Origin: Flavobacteriales bacterium
Lineage (GTDB): Bacteria; Bacteroidota; Bacteroidia; Flavobacteriales_F; PHOS-HE28
Length of the DNA: 64,000 nucleotides
Assembly (NCBI GenBank): GCA_026129465.1
Contig: JAHCIA010000001.1
Coordinates: 2,741,964 to 2,805,963, forward strand
Direction: 5' to 3'
Positions 43,605 through 52,972 of the stretch are shown piece after piece. Made by a program: the position numbers and the translations under genes. Position 1 is the stretch's first letter. Each line of letters opens with the position of its first letter. Below the pieces are notes generated by a model. The model had not been told where the DNA came from and searched no databases. It was given only the letters and a program-made list of their open reading frames with translations.

Positions 43605-44015
43605 ATGGAACATCCTCAACTGATCGATACGCGGTCGGCCACGGTGGAGCGCGTCTCCGAGCGGCTGATCGAGGTGCGTTTCAAGCCGGATGTGAAGTTG
43701 GATGCGGCGGGGATCGGTGAGATGATGCGGGCCAAGCGCGCCTTGACAGGTACCTCAGAAGCCGATGTGCTCACCGTGATGCCCCCCGATCTGGAATTCG
43801 AGATCGCCGTGCTGGCCATGGACCACCATGCGGTGAATGGTGGTTGCGGGGGCAGCAGGCGCCTGGCTTTCGTAGCGGGCAGTTCGCTGGATCTGCGATT
43901 GGCGGACATCTACTTCCGCTACCACCCGCGTCCGCACGACACGGCCTTGTTCATGGAGGAGGATGAGGCGCGCCGCTGGCTCGATGCGGCGGTGCCAAGC
44001 CCATCGCTTTCCTGA
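43605..44015 (+). CDS. Small STAS/SpoIIAA-like protein, paralogue of the 34352 gene
   Basis: 136 residues from MEHPQLIDTRSATVERVSER. A longer in-frame start at 43536 would translate through the perfect palindrome at 43573-43590, so the later ATG is preferred. Landmarks FKPDVKLDAAGIGEMMRAKR, DVLTVMPPDLEFEIAVLAMD and YFRYHPRPHDTALFMEEDEA parallel those of the 34352-34759 product. Predicted soluble alpha/beta protein with no known function. The palindromic operator suggests tight regulation. Convergent with the OmpA lipoprotein gene, 10 bp away. Confidence 0.65.
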   Translation: MEHPQLIDTRSATVERVSERLIEVRFKPDVKLDAAGIGEMMRAKRALTGTSEADVLTVMPPDLEFEIAVLAMDHHAVNGGCGGSRRLAFVAGSSLDLRLADIYFRYHPRPHDTALFMEEDEARRWLDAAVPSPSLS

Positions 44016-44025
44016 ACGCCCCGAT

Positions 44026-44997
44026 CTACTCGCCCACCAGTTCGTAGAGTTCGCGCAGGTCGGGCGCGAGGATGATCTCGATCCGGCGGTTCTTCGCCTT
44101 GTCCCCGGGGTCCACGGGGATGTACTCCCCGCGCCCCGAAGCCGTGATGCGCACGGGGTCGATCCTGCTGCTTTCTTGCAGGATGCGCACCACGCTGGTG
44201 GCCCGCAGCACGCTCAGGTCCCAATTGTCCTTGAAGGCTGCGCCTGCGGTCACACGGTCCGTATCGGTATGGCCTTCCACCATGATGTTGAGGTCCTTTT
44301 CATTCTCGATGGCCTTGGCCAGCTTGCCGATGAGTTCGCGGCCTTTGGCGTCCACCGCCGCGCTGCCACTGGGGAAGAGCAGCTTGTTGTCCATGCTCAC
44401 GTAAATGCGGCCGTTGCGCTGCTCCACGGTGAGGCCGCGCCCCTCGAAGCCGGTGAGCGCCTGGCTCACCCGCTGGCGCAGGTCGCGCATGGCGGCGTCC
44501 TTGGCGGCCAGGTCGGCCTGCAATTCGGCCAATTTGGCCTCGCGGTCCTTCAGCAGCGCCTCCTTCTCGCCCATGCGCTTGGCCAAAGCCATCACCGAAT
44601 CCTCCTTGTTCATCAGGTCCAGGCGAAGCGCCTCCAGATCGGTGAGCAGCTTGCGGTTCTCGCTGCCCTGGCCGGAAAGCAGCTTGTTGTACTTGTCCAG
44701 CAGCTCGTTGTTAAGCGTATTGATCTTGTCGTATTGGGTGGTCATCTGCCGCAATGATCCGCCCAGCACCGTGGTGTCCCGTTCCAATTCGCCCACGCGC
44801 TTCTTCAGCACATCGTGGCCGGCCTTCAGTTCATCGAAGGCGGCCTGGGCGTCCCGGGCGCGGGCGTTGGCAGCGTCCACTTCGGCCTGCATGGCCTTGT
44901 TGCGCGCGTTGGCCTCCTCGTATTTGCGCGCCGGTACGCAGGCGGCGAAAAGGGAAACGGCGATCGAGGCGGCGAGGAGCGTCCGGATAGGCGGCAT
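44026..44997 (-). CDS. OmpA-family peptidoglycan-binding lipoprotein with coiled coil
   Basis: 323 residues. Lipoprotein signal MPPIRTLLAASIAVSLFAAC with lipobox LFAAC. Residues about 25-180 are a long coiled coil (ARNKAMQAEVDAANARARDA onward, rich in E, L, K and A). The C-terminal OmpA/MotB domain shows LLFPSGSAAVDAKGRELIGK, LNIMVEGHTDTDRV, and DKAKNRRIEIILAP. Probable role: links the outer membrane to peptidoglycan. Such proteins are called OmpA or MotB-like in Bacteroidota, but there is no flagellar context here. Confidence 0.87.
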   Translation of the reverse strand: MPPIRTLLAASIAVSLFAACVPARKYEEANARNKAMQAEVDAANARARDAQAAFDELKAGHDVLKKRVGELERDTTVLGGSLRQMTTQYDKINTLNNELLDKYNKLLSGQGSENRKLLTDLEALRLDLMNKEDSVMALAKRMGEKEALLKDREAKLAELQADLAAKDAAMRDLRQRVSQALTGFEGRGLTVEQRNGRIYVSMDNKLLFPSGSAAVDAKGRELIGKLAKAIENEKDLNIMVEGHTDTDRVTAGAAFKDNWDLSVLRATSVVRILQESSRIDPVRITASGRGEYIPVDPGDKAKNRRIEIILAPDLRELYELVGE

Positions 44998-45070
44998 GGC
45001 GTGGATATCTGTGTTCGTATCGCATCAAAGGTGATGCCCCGCGCCCGGAGCTCCCCGCGCAGCGCAACAC

Positions 45071-45078
45071 TATTTTTG
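45071..45078 (+). promoter_or_regulatory. Possible -7 element (TATTTTTG)
   Basis: TATTTTTG fits TAnnTTTG, 25 bp before the ATG at 45104. No clear -33. Confidence 0.35.
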
Positions 45079-45103
45079 AACACTACGTTCAGCTCCCTGG
45101 ACC

Positions 45104-45838
45104 ATGTCACGAATGGACCTTCCATTGGATTGGGCCTTCCGCCCGGCGCTCGACCTGGAGTTGAAGCGGTATCTCCTGCTCGCCTACCTGCAGAACGTGC
45201 AGCGGCGTTTCAAGGAGCACAAGCTCTATCCCCATCTCACGGACCTGCGCGCGCACCTGGAAACGCTCATGGACCTGCGTCGGCGCAAGGAGGAGTTGGC
45301 GGAGGGTCTCGCCGGCGATCTGTTGGGCTTCGACCCCCGCACGGGGAACGCGGTCCACGACAGGCCGGTGGACGGCGAACATTTGGCCGTGATCGACGCC
45401 GTGATCGACTTCGCCATGCCGGGATTGCGCCGTGCGTTGACGGAGGGCAGCGACCTGCGCCAGGACCTCGCGGGCCGCATTCGGCTGCTGCCCGTGGGTG
45501 TGCAGCCGTTGAAGCCGGTGGAGGGATGGCTGTTGCTCCGGCAGGGCCGGGAGGCGCGCGTCTACGCGTACACCATCCCCATCCTGCGCCCGGCACCGGT
45601 CACCAGTGCGCACCAGGAGATCACCACGCGCTACATCACCTCCTACACCCTGGGCATCACCTGCACCTACGAGCACATCCGCGGTCAATTGAATGCCTCG
45701 GGTGCCGGACCGGCGGTGCCGGCGACCTTCGCGCTGGAGGCCGAAGCCGATCTGCCCCGCATAGAGACCTTCATGCCGCTGGCCAAGGAGTTGCTGCGCC
45801 TGCACCTTGTGGCCACCATGCTTCCTTCAGCGCGCTGA
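45104..45838 (+). CDS. Conserved protein of unknown function
   Basis: 244 residues from MSRMDLPLDWAFRPALDLEL; no signal peptide or transmembrane segment. The N-terminal half is helical (LLLAYLQNVQRRFKEHKLYP, LRAHLETLMDLRRRKEELAE); the C-terminal half is beta-rich (EGWLLLRQGREARVYAYTIP, TRYITSYTLGITCTYEHIRG). I do not recognise the family. Cytoplasmic. Its 3' end overlaps the convergent binding-protein gene by 12 bp. Confidence 0.65.
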   Translation: MSRMDLPLDWAFRPALDLELKRYLLLAYLQNVQRRFKEHKLYPHLTDLRAHLETLMDLRRRKEELAEGLAGDLLGFDPRTGNAVHDRPVDGEHLAVIDAVIDFAMPGLRRALTEGSDLRQDLAGRIRLLPVGVQPLKPVEGWLLLRQGREARVYAYTIPILRPAPVTSAHQEITTRYITSYTLGITCTYEHIRGQLNASGAGPAVPATFALEAEADLPRIETFMPLAKELLRLHLVATMLPSAR

Positions 45839-47551
45839 CCGGGCTGCGGGATCGAACCAGACGCGCGCGAGATCACGGACCTCCATCCCGTTGATGGGCA
45901 TGTCGCGCACCCAGGGCTGCAACAGCCGCACAGATCGTTCGTGGTAGAGCGGGACCACCACCTGTTCCTCCATCAGCCTGCTTTCCGCGGCGGCCAGCAG
46001 GCCCAAGCGCGTAGCACGGTCGGGGGTGTGCAGGGCCTGCCCGAAGAGCGCATCGAAGGCCGCATCGCGGAAGCGTGTGCTGTTCAGGTAGGAGGGTTGG
46101 AGGCTGTCCTCCGGCACATTGATGCCATGGAAGAGCGACAGGAAGTTCTCCGGATCGGGGTGGTCGGCGATCCAGCCTTCGCGCCAGAACTGCGCAAGTC
46201 CCTGCTCCACGCGTTCAAAGTGCTGGTCGGCCGGGAGCACGGTGCTCACCACGCGGGCGCGCAGGTGTTGTTCCAGCATGGCCTGCACGGCCTCGGCCAC
46301 GCGCACATAACCGAAACCACTGTGGTTCACCTGGAGGAACACCGTGGGCAGCCCTTGTCCTTGGGGGTAGCCGGCCTCGGCCAACAAGGCACGCGCCCGT
46401 TCCGGGTCGAAACTTGCCGGTGGAATGCTGTCGTAGGGGTAGTCCGCGAAGCCGGGGGGTACCACGCCATGCCGCGCCGCCACCGCCAGTCCGTCCAGCA
46501 CGCTGTCCACCAGCAGGTCGCGGTCGATCGCCATGGCGAAGGCCTGCCGCACACGCACGTCCTGGAAGGGCGCGCGCCGCGTGTTGAAACCGTAGAACTG
46601 CACAGTGAGCCCCGGGATGGACTGGACCTGATAGCGCTCGGTCTGTTCCAGCGCATCGGTGCGGTCCACGGGCAGTTCGAAGACCATGCTCAATTTGCCC
46701 GCCTCGAAGGCCTCCAGTTCGCGATGCTTGTCCTGCACGAAGGTGTAGCGCACGGCATCCAGGAATGGCAGGGCGTTGCCGTATTCGTCCCGGCCCCAGT
46801 AGTGTGGCCAGCGCTCCAGGATCATCGCCTCGCGGCGTGTGAAGTGCTTCAGGCGAAAAGCCCCGGTGCCCACCGGATTCCACAGGGCATCCTTGCCGTG
46901 GTGATCGACCAGTTCGCGGGGCCAGATCCAGCAGCCTTGGTGGGCAAGCACTTGCAGGAATCCCGGCCAGGTGCTTTTCAGGGTGATGCGCACGGTGCGC
47001 TCGTCCAACGCTTCGATGCCGGCCACATGCGATGGTTTCTCGCCACGTTCGGTCGCGGCGAAATGTTCGTCGGCGCCCAAGACCCGGCCCTGGAAGAGCC
47101 AGAACATCTGGTTCATGGCATCCTGGCTGCAGATGGCCGTGAAGCAATGCACCACGTCGCGCGCGGTGAGCGGCCGGCCTTCGCCGCCGGGGAAGCAGGG
47201 GTCGTCGTGGAAGCGCACGCCCTCCCGCAATTGGAAGGTGTATACCGTGCCCGTGGGGTCCACGGTCCAGGAGGAGGCCAGGGCGGGCCGGATGGTGAGG
47301 TCCGCCGGATCGAGCCGCACCAGCCCCTCGTAGATCTGCGCGGCGATGCGGTGCGAGACGGCCTGCGCCAGGCTCAGCGGGAAAAGCCCCCGGAGTTCCT
47401 CGGACTCGTTCACATTGAATACACCACCGTAATAGCGCCCACCCGCGCCCTCCCTTTCCCGCGGCGGATCGGGCGACCGGCAGGTCGCCAACAGGAACGC
47501 CATCAGCAGGATGGAGGCAGCAGGCTTGAGAAGCGGTGGATGTGGCCGCAT
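45827..47551 (-). CDS. ABC-type peptide/nickel substrate-binding lipoprotein (SBP family 5)
   Basis: 574 residues. Lipoprotein signal with lipobox LLATC (near residue 24) in LKPAASILLMAFLLATCRSP. Family 5 landmarks: YYGGVFNVNESEELRGLFPL, IYEGLVRLDPADLTIRPALA, VYTFQLREGVRFHDDPCFPG, RYTFVQDKHRELEAFEAGKL, and QAFAMAIDRDLLVDSVLDGL. Known role: delivers oligopeptides or similar ligands to an ABC permease. No permease or ATPase gene is adjacent, so this may be an orphan binding protein or have a different envelope role. The specific ligand is unknown. Confidence 0.88.
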   Translation of the reverse strand: MRPHPPLLKPAASILLMAFLLATCRSPDPPREREGAGGRYYGGVFNVNESEELRGLFPLSLAQAVSHRIAAQIYEGLVRLDPADLTIRPALASSWTVDPTGTVYTFQLREGVRFHDDPCFPGGEGRPLTARDVVHCFTAICSQDAMNQMFWLFQGRVLGADEHFAATERGEKPSHVAGIEALDERTVRITLKSTWPGFLQVLAHQGCWIWPRELVDHHGKDALWNPVGTGAFRLKHFTRREAMILERWPHYWGRDEYGNALPFLDAVRYTFVQDKHRELEAFEAGKLSMVFELPVDRTDALEQTERYQVQSIPGLTVQFYGFNTRRAPFQDVRVRQAFAMAIDRDLLVDSVLDGLAVAARHGVVPPGFADYPYDSIPPASFDPERARALLAEAGYPQGQGLPTVFLQVNHSGFGYVRVAEAVQAMLEQHLRARVVSTVLPADQHFERVEQGLAQFWREGWIADHPDPENFLSLFHGINVPEDSLQPSYLNSTRFRDAAFDALFGQALHTPDRATRLGLLAAAESRLMEEQVVVPLYHERSVRLLQPWVRDMPINGMEVRDLARVWFDPAARSAR

Positions 47552-47680
47552 GGAGAGCGTTCAAATGTATCCGGCCGCCCCGGTGATCCAGGACGCGATC
47601 CCTGCCCTGCATCAACAACCCCATGGTGAATGGCGGTGGCGCAGCCGCGTCAAGGGATAATTTTCGGCCGCCCCGCCCGT

Positions 47681-50600
47681 ATGTCACATGTGCCTCCCGG
47701 CCGCAGGAACGAACCGATCCGCATCCGCGGCACGCGTTGGCGCATGCCATGGTGGCACCTGCCACATGGTGCGCTCGTGATCCTGCTGGCGGGCCAGGTG
47801 GCCGCGCAGGACCGCGACAACCTGCGTGTGCGCTGGCTGCCGAACCAGGTGGACACGATCGCGCTGGATACGCTCAGCATCGTGCCCGGCAGCCTGTTCC
47901 TCTTCGCCGATGGGCTGCCCGTGGGTGACGCGCGCTTCACGCTGGACCCCTACCGTGCGGTGCTGGTCTGGCACGATCGCCCCGCCACTGATTCCGTTCT
48001 GGCGCGCTATCGCGTGCTGCCCTTCGGGCTACTGGCGGTACGCAGCCACAAGGATCCCGAGCGCCTCTATACCGCCAGTGGCGACCGCCCGGACCCGTTC
48101 AAGTACACGCCGCCGCGCCAGCAGGGCGACCTCATGGGCATGCAGGGCCTGAACCGCACGGGCAGCATTTCACGCGGCATCCTCTTCGGCAACAACCAGG
48201 ACCTGGCGGTGAACTCGGCGCTCAACCTGGAGCTCAGCGGCCGCATCACGGACCGCATCGGGGTGCTCGCCTCCATCACGGACAACAACATCCCCATCCA
48301 GGCCGGGGGAAACACCTTGGAGCTGCAGGACTTCGACCAGGTGTTCATCAAACTTTACGAGGAGGATGCGCAGCGGCCGGGCAACAAGTGGGAGTTGATC
48401 GCGGGCGACTTCGTGCTCGATCGGCCACGCAGCCATTTCCTCACCTACCTGAAGAAGACCAAGGGACTGGGCTACGGCATGCGCTATGGCCAGAAGGAGG
48501 GTCCGAAGGGCGAGTTCGGCACCAGCGTGGCCATCAGTAAGGGCAAGTTCGCGCGCAACGTGGTGCAGGGCATCGAGGGCGTGCAGGGGCCCTATCGGTT
48601 GCGCGGCAACGACGGGGAACTTTTCATCGTGGTGCTCTCCGGCACGGAGCGCGTCTTCATCGACGGCCAGCAGCTTGTTCGCGGGCAGGACCACGACTAT
48701 GTGATCGACTACAACACCGCCGAGGTCACCTTCACCGCGCGGCGCATGATCACCAAGGATCGCCGCATCGCTGTGGAATTCCAGTACAGCGACAAGAATT
48801 ACGCGCGGTCCATGGTGCGCGCGGACAACATCACCGAACTGGGCAACACCACCGTGCGCTTCAGCCTGTTCAGCGAGCAGGACCACCGCAACCAGACGCT
48901 GCAACAACAGTTGAGCGACGAGGAACGAGAGGCGTTGCGGCTGGCCGGTGACGATCCGCTGTCCGCGGTGGTGCCCGGTATCGACAGCACCGGCTGGGCC
49001 GTGGACCAGGTGCTCTACCGGCGCGTGGATTCGCTGGGCTACAGCCCGGTGTTCGTATACAGCACCGATCCCGAGACCGCCGTTTGGCGTTTGATCTTCA
49101 CGCAGGTGGGCGCTGGCAACGGCGATTATGTGCAGCAGGAGTTCACGCCGAATGGCCGCGTGTTCCGCTGGGTGGCGCCCGATACGGTGAATGGTGCGGT
49201 GGTGCGCCAGGGCGACCATGCCCCCGTACGTGTGCTCATACCACCGCGCAGCCAGCAACTCATCACCCTTGGTGTGGACCAGCGATTCTCGCGGCGCACC
49301 CAGGCGGGGGTGGAACTCGCTTTCAGCCACTTGGACCGCAACACCTTCAGCGAGGCCGACAACGCGGACGACCAGGGGCTCGGCGTGCTGTTGAAAGGCG
49401 AGCACGCCATACCGATCGCTTCCAAGGACACCACACTGCAGCTGGTCCTGGGCACCGAAGTGGAATCGATCACACGGAACTTCCGATTCGTGGAGCGCTA
49501 TCGCGCGGTGGAATTCGAGCGCAACTGGAACCTGGTGCCGGGCATCGGCACCACGCAGGATCCCGCGCTCGATGGCGACCAACTGCTGGCGGGCATACGC
49601 GCGGGTATCCGCGGCAGGCGCATCGGGCAGTTCCACTATGGCCTCAACACGCTGCAGGTGGGTGGCGCCCGCTATGACGGTTGGAAGCACGATGTGCTGA
49701 GCGGCCTGCGCCTGGGCCGCACCGATGTGGACGGCACGGCCGCCTGGCTGCGCACCACCACGCCGCGCAATAGCGATTTCATGCGGCACAAGGCCCAGGT
49801 GAGGCACCGCTTCAAGCACATCACCGTTGGCTACCGCGATGAGCACGAGCACAACCGCTTCACCGACGACACCACCGGTCTGCTGTTGGCGCCCAGCTAC
49901 CGCTTCTACGACTGGGAGGCCTTTGTGCAAAGCCCGGACACCGCCGGGATCAAGTGGCGGCTCTCGGGCGGGCAGCGCCGTGAACAGGCCTTGGCGAACG
50001 GGGCCTTGGTGGCGAGTACCCTGGCCGATGCGCTCTCCGCAGGACTGGACCTGGGGCGCGATCCGCGCAACCGCCTCGGCGCCAGCTTCACCTACCGCCG
50101 GCTGACGATCATCGACAGCACGGTGACCGCGCAACAGCCTGAGGACACCTGGCTGGCGCGCCTGGACCACAACCTCACCCTTTGGAAAGGCGTGGTGGTG
50201 ATGGCCACCTTCTACGAGTTCGGATCCGGCCTGGAGCAAAGGCAGGAGTACATCTACATCGAGGTGCCGGCGGGGCAGGGGCTGTACGTGTGGATCGACT
50301 ACAACGGCGACGGCATCAAGGACCTGAACGAGTTCGAACTGGCCGCCTTCGGATACGAGGCCAACTACCTGCGGGTGTTCGTGCCCAGCAACCAGTATGT
50401 GCGTGTCTTCAGCAACCAGTTCAGCGGTTCGCTCGATCTGCGGCCGGGCGTGGCCTGGGCGGAGAAGGAGGGCATTCGCCGTTTCCTGGGCAGGTTCTCC
50501 GACATGTCGTCCTTCCGCGTGGATCGCCGGACGCGTGTACAGGACGTGCTCTCGGCTTTGGATCCCTTCGGCGGGGATGTGCTGGACACGAGCATCACCT

Positions 50601-51250
50601 CCTATCTCGCCTCGGCGCGCAACACGCTGTACTACGACCGCACCAGCCGTGTCTGGAGCATGGACCACACCTGGCAGAACGATCGCAGCCGCACCCTGCT
50701 GCTGAATGGCTACGAGTCACGGTCGAGGCGCAACAACACCGTGCGCCTGCGTTTGAACGTGACACGCCGCTGGACCGCCGACGTGGAGAGCGAGAGCGGG
50801 CGGTTAGCCAACGGATCGGACCTGCTCGCCGGGCGCACCTATGCCATCGACCAGCGTGCGTTGCGCCCCCGCATCACCTGGCAGCCGAACACCGCGCTGC
50901 GCGCCATCGTGTCCTACAAGATCACCGAGAAGAACAATGAGGCCGAATTCGGCGGGGAGCGTGCCACACTGCGCGATCTGGGCGCGGAATTCCGCTACAA
51001 CACCGCAGGCAAGGGCAGCATCCTGGCCACGGCCAACCTGGTGGACATCACCTACGACGGGGAGGTGAACTCATCGCTGGGCAACGAGATGCTCACCGGC
51101 CTGAAGCCCGGCACGAACATCACCTGGAGCGTGACCGTGCAACGCAACCTGAGCAACAACCTGCAGGTGGACCTGACCTACAACGGACGACGTTCGGAAG
51201 GGGTGCCCACGATCCATGTGGGCGGGGCGCAGGTGCGCGCCTTCTTCTGA
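47681..51250 (+). CDS. Large predicted outer-membrane protein conserved in Bacteroidota, function unknown
   Basis: 1189 residues from MSHVPPGRRNEPIRIRG. Starts at 47630 and 47744 (MPWWHLPHGALVILLAGQ) are also in frame, and the signal peptide ends near VAAQD with any of them. The first 150 residues look like a plug or Ig-like domain. Later segments recur in related Bacteroidota proteins: VIDYNTAEVTFTARRMITKD followed by RRIAVEFQYSDKNYARS, and YIEVPAGQGLYVWIDYNGDG then IKDLNEFE. The second is a calcium-type DxNxDG turn. Many amphipathic strands ending in aromatic residues (IHVGGAQVRAFF) indicate a large barrel. No known transporter motif. Divergent from the binding-protein gene. Confidence 0.7.
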   Translation: MSHVPPGRRNEPIRIRGTRWRMPWWHLPHGALVILLAGQVAAQDRDNLRVRWLPNQVDTIALDTLSIVPGSLFLFADGLPVGDARFTLDPYRAVLVWHDRPATDSVLARYRVLPFGLLAVRSHKDPERLYTASGDRPDPFKYTPPRQQGDLMGMQGLNRTGSISRGILFGNNQDLAVNSALNLELSGRITDRIGVLASITDNNIPIQAGGNTLELQDFDQVFIKLYEEDAQRPGNKWELIAGDFVLDRPRSHFLTYLKKTKGLGYGMRYGQKEGPKGEFGTSVAISKGKFARNVVQGIEGVQGPYRLRGNDGELFIVVLSGTERVFIDGQQLVRGQDHDYVIDYNTAEVTFTARRMITKDRRIAVEFQYSDKNYARSMVRADNITELGNTTVRFSLFSEQDHRNQTLQQQLSDEEREALRLAGDDPLSAVVPGIDSTGWAVDQVLYRRVDSLGYSPVFVYSTDPETAVWRLIFTQVGAGNGDYVQQEFTPNGRVFRWVAPDTVNGAVVRQGDHAPVRVLIPPRSQQLITLGVDQRFSRRTQAGVELAFSHLDRNTFSEADNADDQGLGVLLKGEHAIPIASKDTTLQLVLGTEVESITRNFRFVERYRAVEFERNWNLVPGIGTTQDPALDGDQLLAGIRAGIRGRRIGQFHYGLNTLQVGGARYDGWKHDVLSGLRLGRTDVDGTAAWLRTTTPRNSDFMRHKAQVRHRFKHITVGYRDEHEHNRFTDDTTGLLLAPSYRFYDWEAFVQSPDTAGIKWRLSGGQRREQALANGALVASTLADALSAGLDLGRDPRNRLGASFTYRRLTIIDSTVTAQQPEDTWLARLDHNLTLWKGVVVMATFYEFGSGLEQRQEYIYIEVPAGQGLYVWIDYNGDGIKDLNEFELAAFGYEANYLRVFVPSNQYVRVFSNQFSGSLDLRPGVAWAEKEGIRRFLGRFSDMSSFRVDRRTRVQDVLSALDPFGGDVLDTSITSYLASARNTLYYDRTSRVWSMDHTWQNDRSRTLLLNGYESRSRRNNTVRLRLNVTRRWTADVESESGRLANGSDLLAGRTYAIDQRALRPRITWQPNTALRAIVSYKITEKNNEAEFGGERATLRDLGAEFRYNTAGKGSILATANLVDITYDGEVNSSLGNEMLTGLKPGTNITWSVTVQRNLSNNLQVDLTYNGRRSEGVPTIHVGGAQVRAFF

Positions 51251-51252
51251 TC

Positions 51253-52173
51253 CTACTTCAGGTTGAAGGGCGCCTTGCTCACCAGCGCGCCCGACTCGTA
51301 GATCTCCACCAGGTATTGCCCGGTGCGGATCTGGTCGGACCCCGTCCAGAAGATGCACACGTCCACCGGCGCGTTCTGGTAGTTCACTTCGCGCCGTGCG
51401 CTGAATTCCCCCTCGATGCCGTTGTACTTGAAACGGTTGTCACCCTCCGACGCCGCGAGCACCTTGCCATCCGGGCTGATGACGCGCATGTAGAGCATCT
51501 TGTCGCCGGCCTTGGTCACCTTGTTCTCGCCCAGCGTGAAGCAGCACTTGACCATCTCGGCCTTGTTGGCGCGATCGGTCTCCACCTGCTTGCCGTTGTT
51601 GCGCACGAAGAGCGCCCCGGCGCTGATCGACGTGGTGTGCAACACGCTGCCCTTGGCCAATTGCCCCTCAAGGTCCTGGGCCTTGCTCGTCAGCGCCTCC
51701 TTCTGCCCCTTCACCTCGCCGAGTTCCTGCCGGATGTTGATGTTCTCCGCGGTGAGCTGCTGGTTGGCCTGGTTCAGCGAATCGATCGTCACCACGTAGC
51801 CTTTCATGATCTTCCGCAACGTCTCCGCTTCCTTCTTCGCCTTGGCCAGGTCGTAGTTGCCACGTTTCACCTGGTCCAGCAACCTTTCGATCTGCTCGCG
51901 CTGCGCGGACATCTCCACGGTGATCTGCTCGTTCTCCGTGCGCAGCGTGTCATAGCTGGCCAGCATGTTCTCCAGCAGGAAGGTCACATTGTCCTTTTCA
52001 CTGCTCACCTGTTCCAGGCGCGCCTCCTTGCTCTCGCCCTCGTTGCGGCTTTGCATGTACAGATACAGCAGGGCCACATTGCTGACGAGCAACAATACCA
52101 CCAGCAGCAACAGTCCGGTGTTGGTGCGGTTCTTCCGTGGCTCCGGTGAGATCGGGCTGTTGGCCTGGTCCAT
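51253..52173 (-). CDS. Membrane-anchored coiled-coil protein
   Basis: 306 residues. Short cytoplasmic N-terminus, one transmembrane helix at about 20-40 (LLLLVVLLLVSNVALLYLYM), then a long coiled coil (about 45-180, for example KARLEQ-type heptads and EQIERLLDQVKRGNYDLAKA). A C-terminal beta domain follows (ISAGALFVRNNGKQVE, RVISPDGKVLAASE, YLVEIYESGALVSKAPFNLK). The architecture is common in Bacteroidota but without a known role. Expected in the periplasm, anchored to the inner membrane. It abuts the convergent large outer-membrane gene (2 bp). Confidence 0.72.
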   Translation of the reverse strand: MDQANSPISPEPRKNRTNTGLLLLVVLLLVSNVALLYLYMQSRNEGESKEARLEQVSSEKDNVTFLLENMLASYDTLRTENEQITVEMSAQREQIERLLDQVKRGNYDLAKAKKEAETLRKIMKGYVVTIDSLNQANQQLTAENINIRQELGEVKGQKEALTSKAQDLEGQLAKGSVLHTTSISAGALFVRNNGKQVETDRANKAEMVKCCFTLGENKVTKAGDKMLYMRVISPDGKVLAASEGDNRFKYNGIEGEFSARREVNYQNAPVDVCIFWTGSDQIRTGQYLVEIYESGALVSKAPFNLK

Positions 52174-52237
52174 GTGCGGTGATGAGGGATGCGGGATCGG
52201 GGGGCTAAATTACGGTCGCCCCAAGGGGTCCTTTCCC

Positions 52238-52972
52238 ATGAACGGCCCGCTTATCAACAAAGTATTGAACCCGCCCAAGGCCACTTTGCGCCTGTGGCTG
52301 GCGGACTTCGCAGCGCTTTTTCTACCCCGGCGCTGCTCGGCTTGCGACACGGGATTGATGCGTTTCGAGCGCAGCATCTGCATAGATTGTCTGGAGGACC
52401 TCCCGCGCACTCGGTTCCACGACGATCCGTTCAATCCGGTGGAGCGCCTGTTCCACGGCAAGGTGCTGCTGGGCGCGGCTTCGGCCTTCCTGCACTTCAA
52501 CCGCTCAGGCAAGGTGCAGCACCTCCTGCACCGGCTGAAGTACGCCAGCGACCGCGAGGCCGGTCTCGTACTGGGCCGGTTGATGGCGGAGGACCTGATG
52601 ACCAGCGCACGGTTCCGCGATGTGGACACCTTCCTGCCCGTGCCATTGCACCCGCGCAAGGAGCGCATGCGCGGCTACAACCAGAGCCAGGTGCTGGTGG
52701 ACGGCATGCGCGAGATATGGCCACTGCCCTCGGCCGGCAGGGACCTGCTGCGCGTGGTGCGCACGCCTTCGCAGACGCGGCGCGGCCGCCTGGACCGCTG
52801 GCGCAACGTGAAGGAAGCCTTCCAACTGCCCGACCCCGAGGCGTTCCGTGACCGCCATGTGCTGCTGGTGGATGATGTGGTGACCACCGGCGCCACCATC
52901 GAGGGTTGTGTGAAGGCCTTGTCCGGCGTGCCCGGCCTGCGCATCAGCCTCTGCACGGTGGCGTGCGCATGA
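52238..52972 (+). CDS. comF: ComF family phosphoribosyltransferase-like protein
   Basis: 244 residues from MNGPLINKVLNPPKATLRLW. The zinc-finger region CSACDTGLMRFERSICIDC is near the N-terminus; the phosphoribosyltransferase fold follows, with VDTFLPVPLHPRKERMRGYN and VLLVDDVVTTGATIEGCVKA. Known role: ComF proteins assist DNA uptake in naturally competent bacteria; the exact chemistry is uncertain. Its TGA overlaps the next ATG (ATGA), so it is in an operon with the methionine sulfoxide reductase. With dprA in the same window, competence is plausible. Confidence 0.92.
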   Translation: MNGPLINKVLNPPKATLRLWLADFAALFLPRRCSACDTGLMRFERSICIDCLEDLPRTRFHDDPFNPVERLFHGKVLLGAASAFLHFNRSGKVQHLLHRLKYASDREAGLVLGRLMAEDLMTSARFRDVDTFLPVPLHPRKERMRGYNQSQVLVDGMREIWPLPSAGRDLLRVVRTPSQTRRGRLDRWRNVKEAFQLPDPEAFRDRHVLLVDDVVTTGATIEGCVKALSGVPGLRISLCTVACA

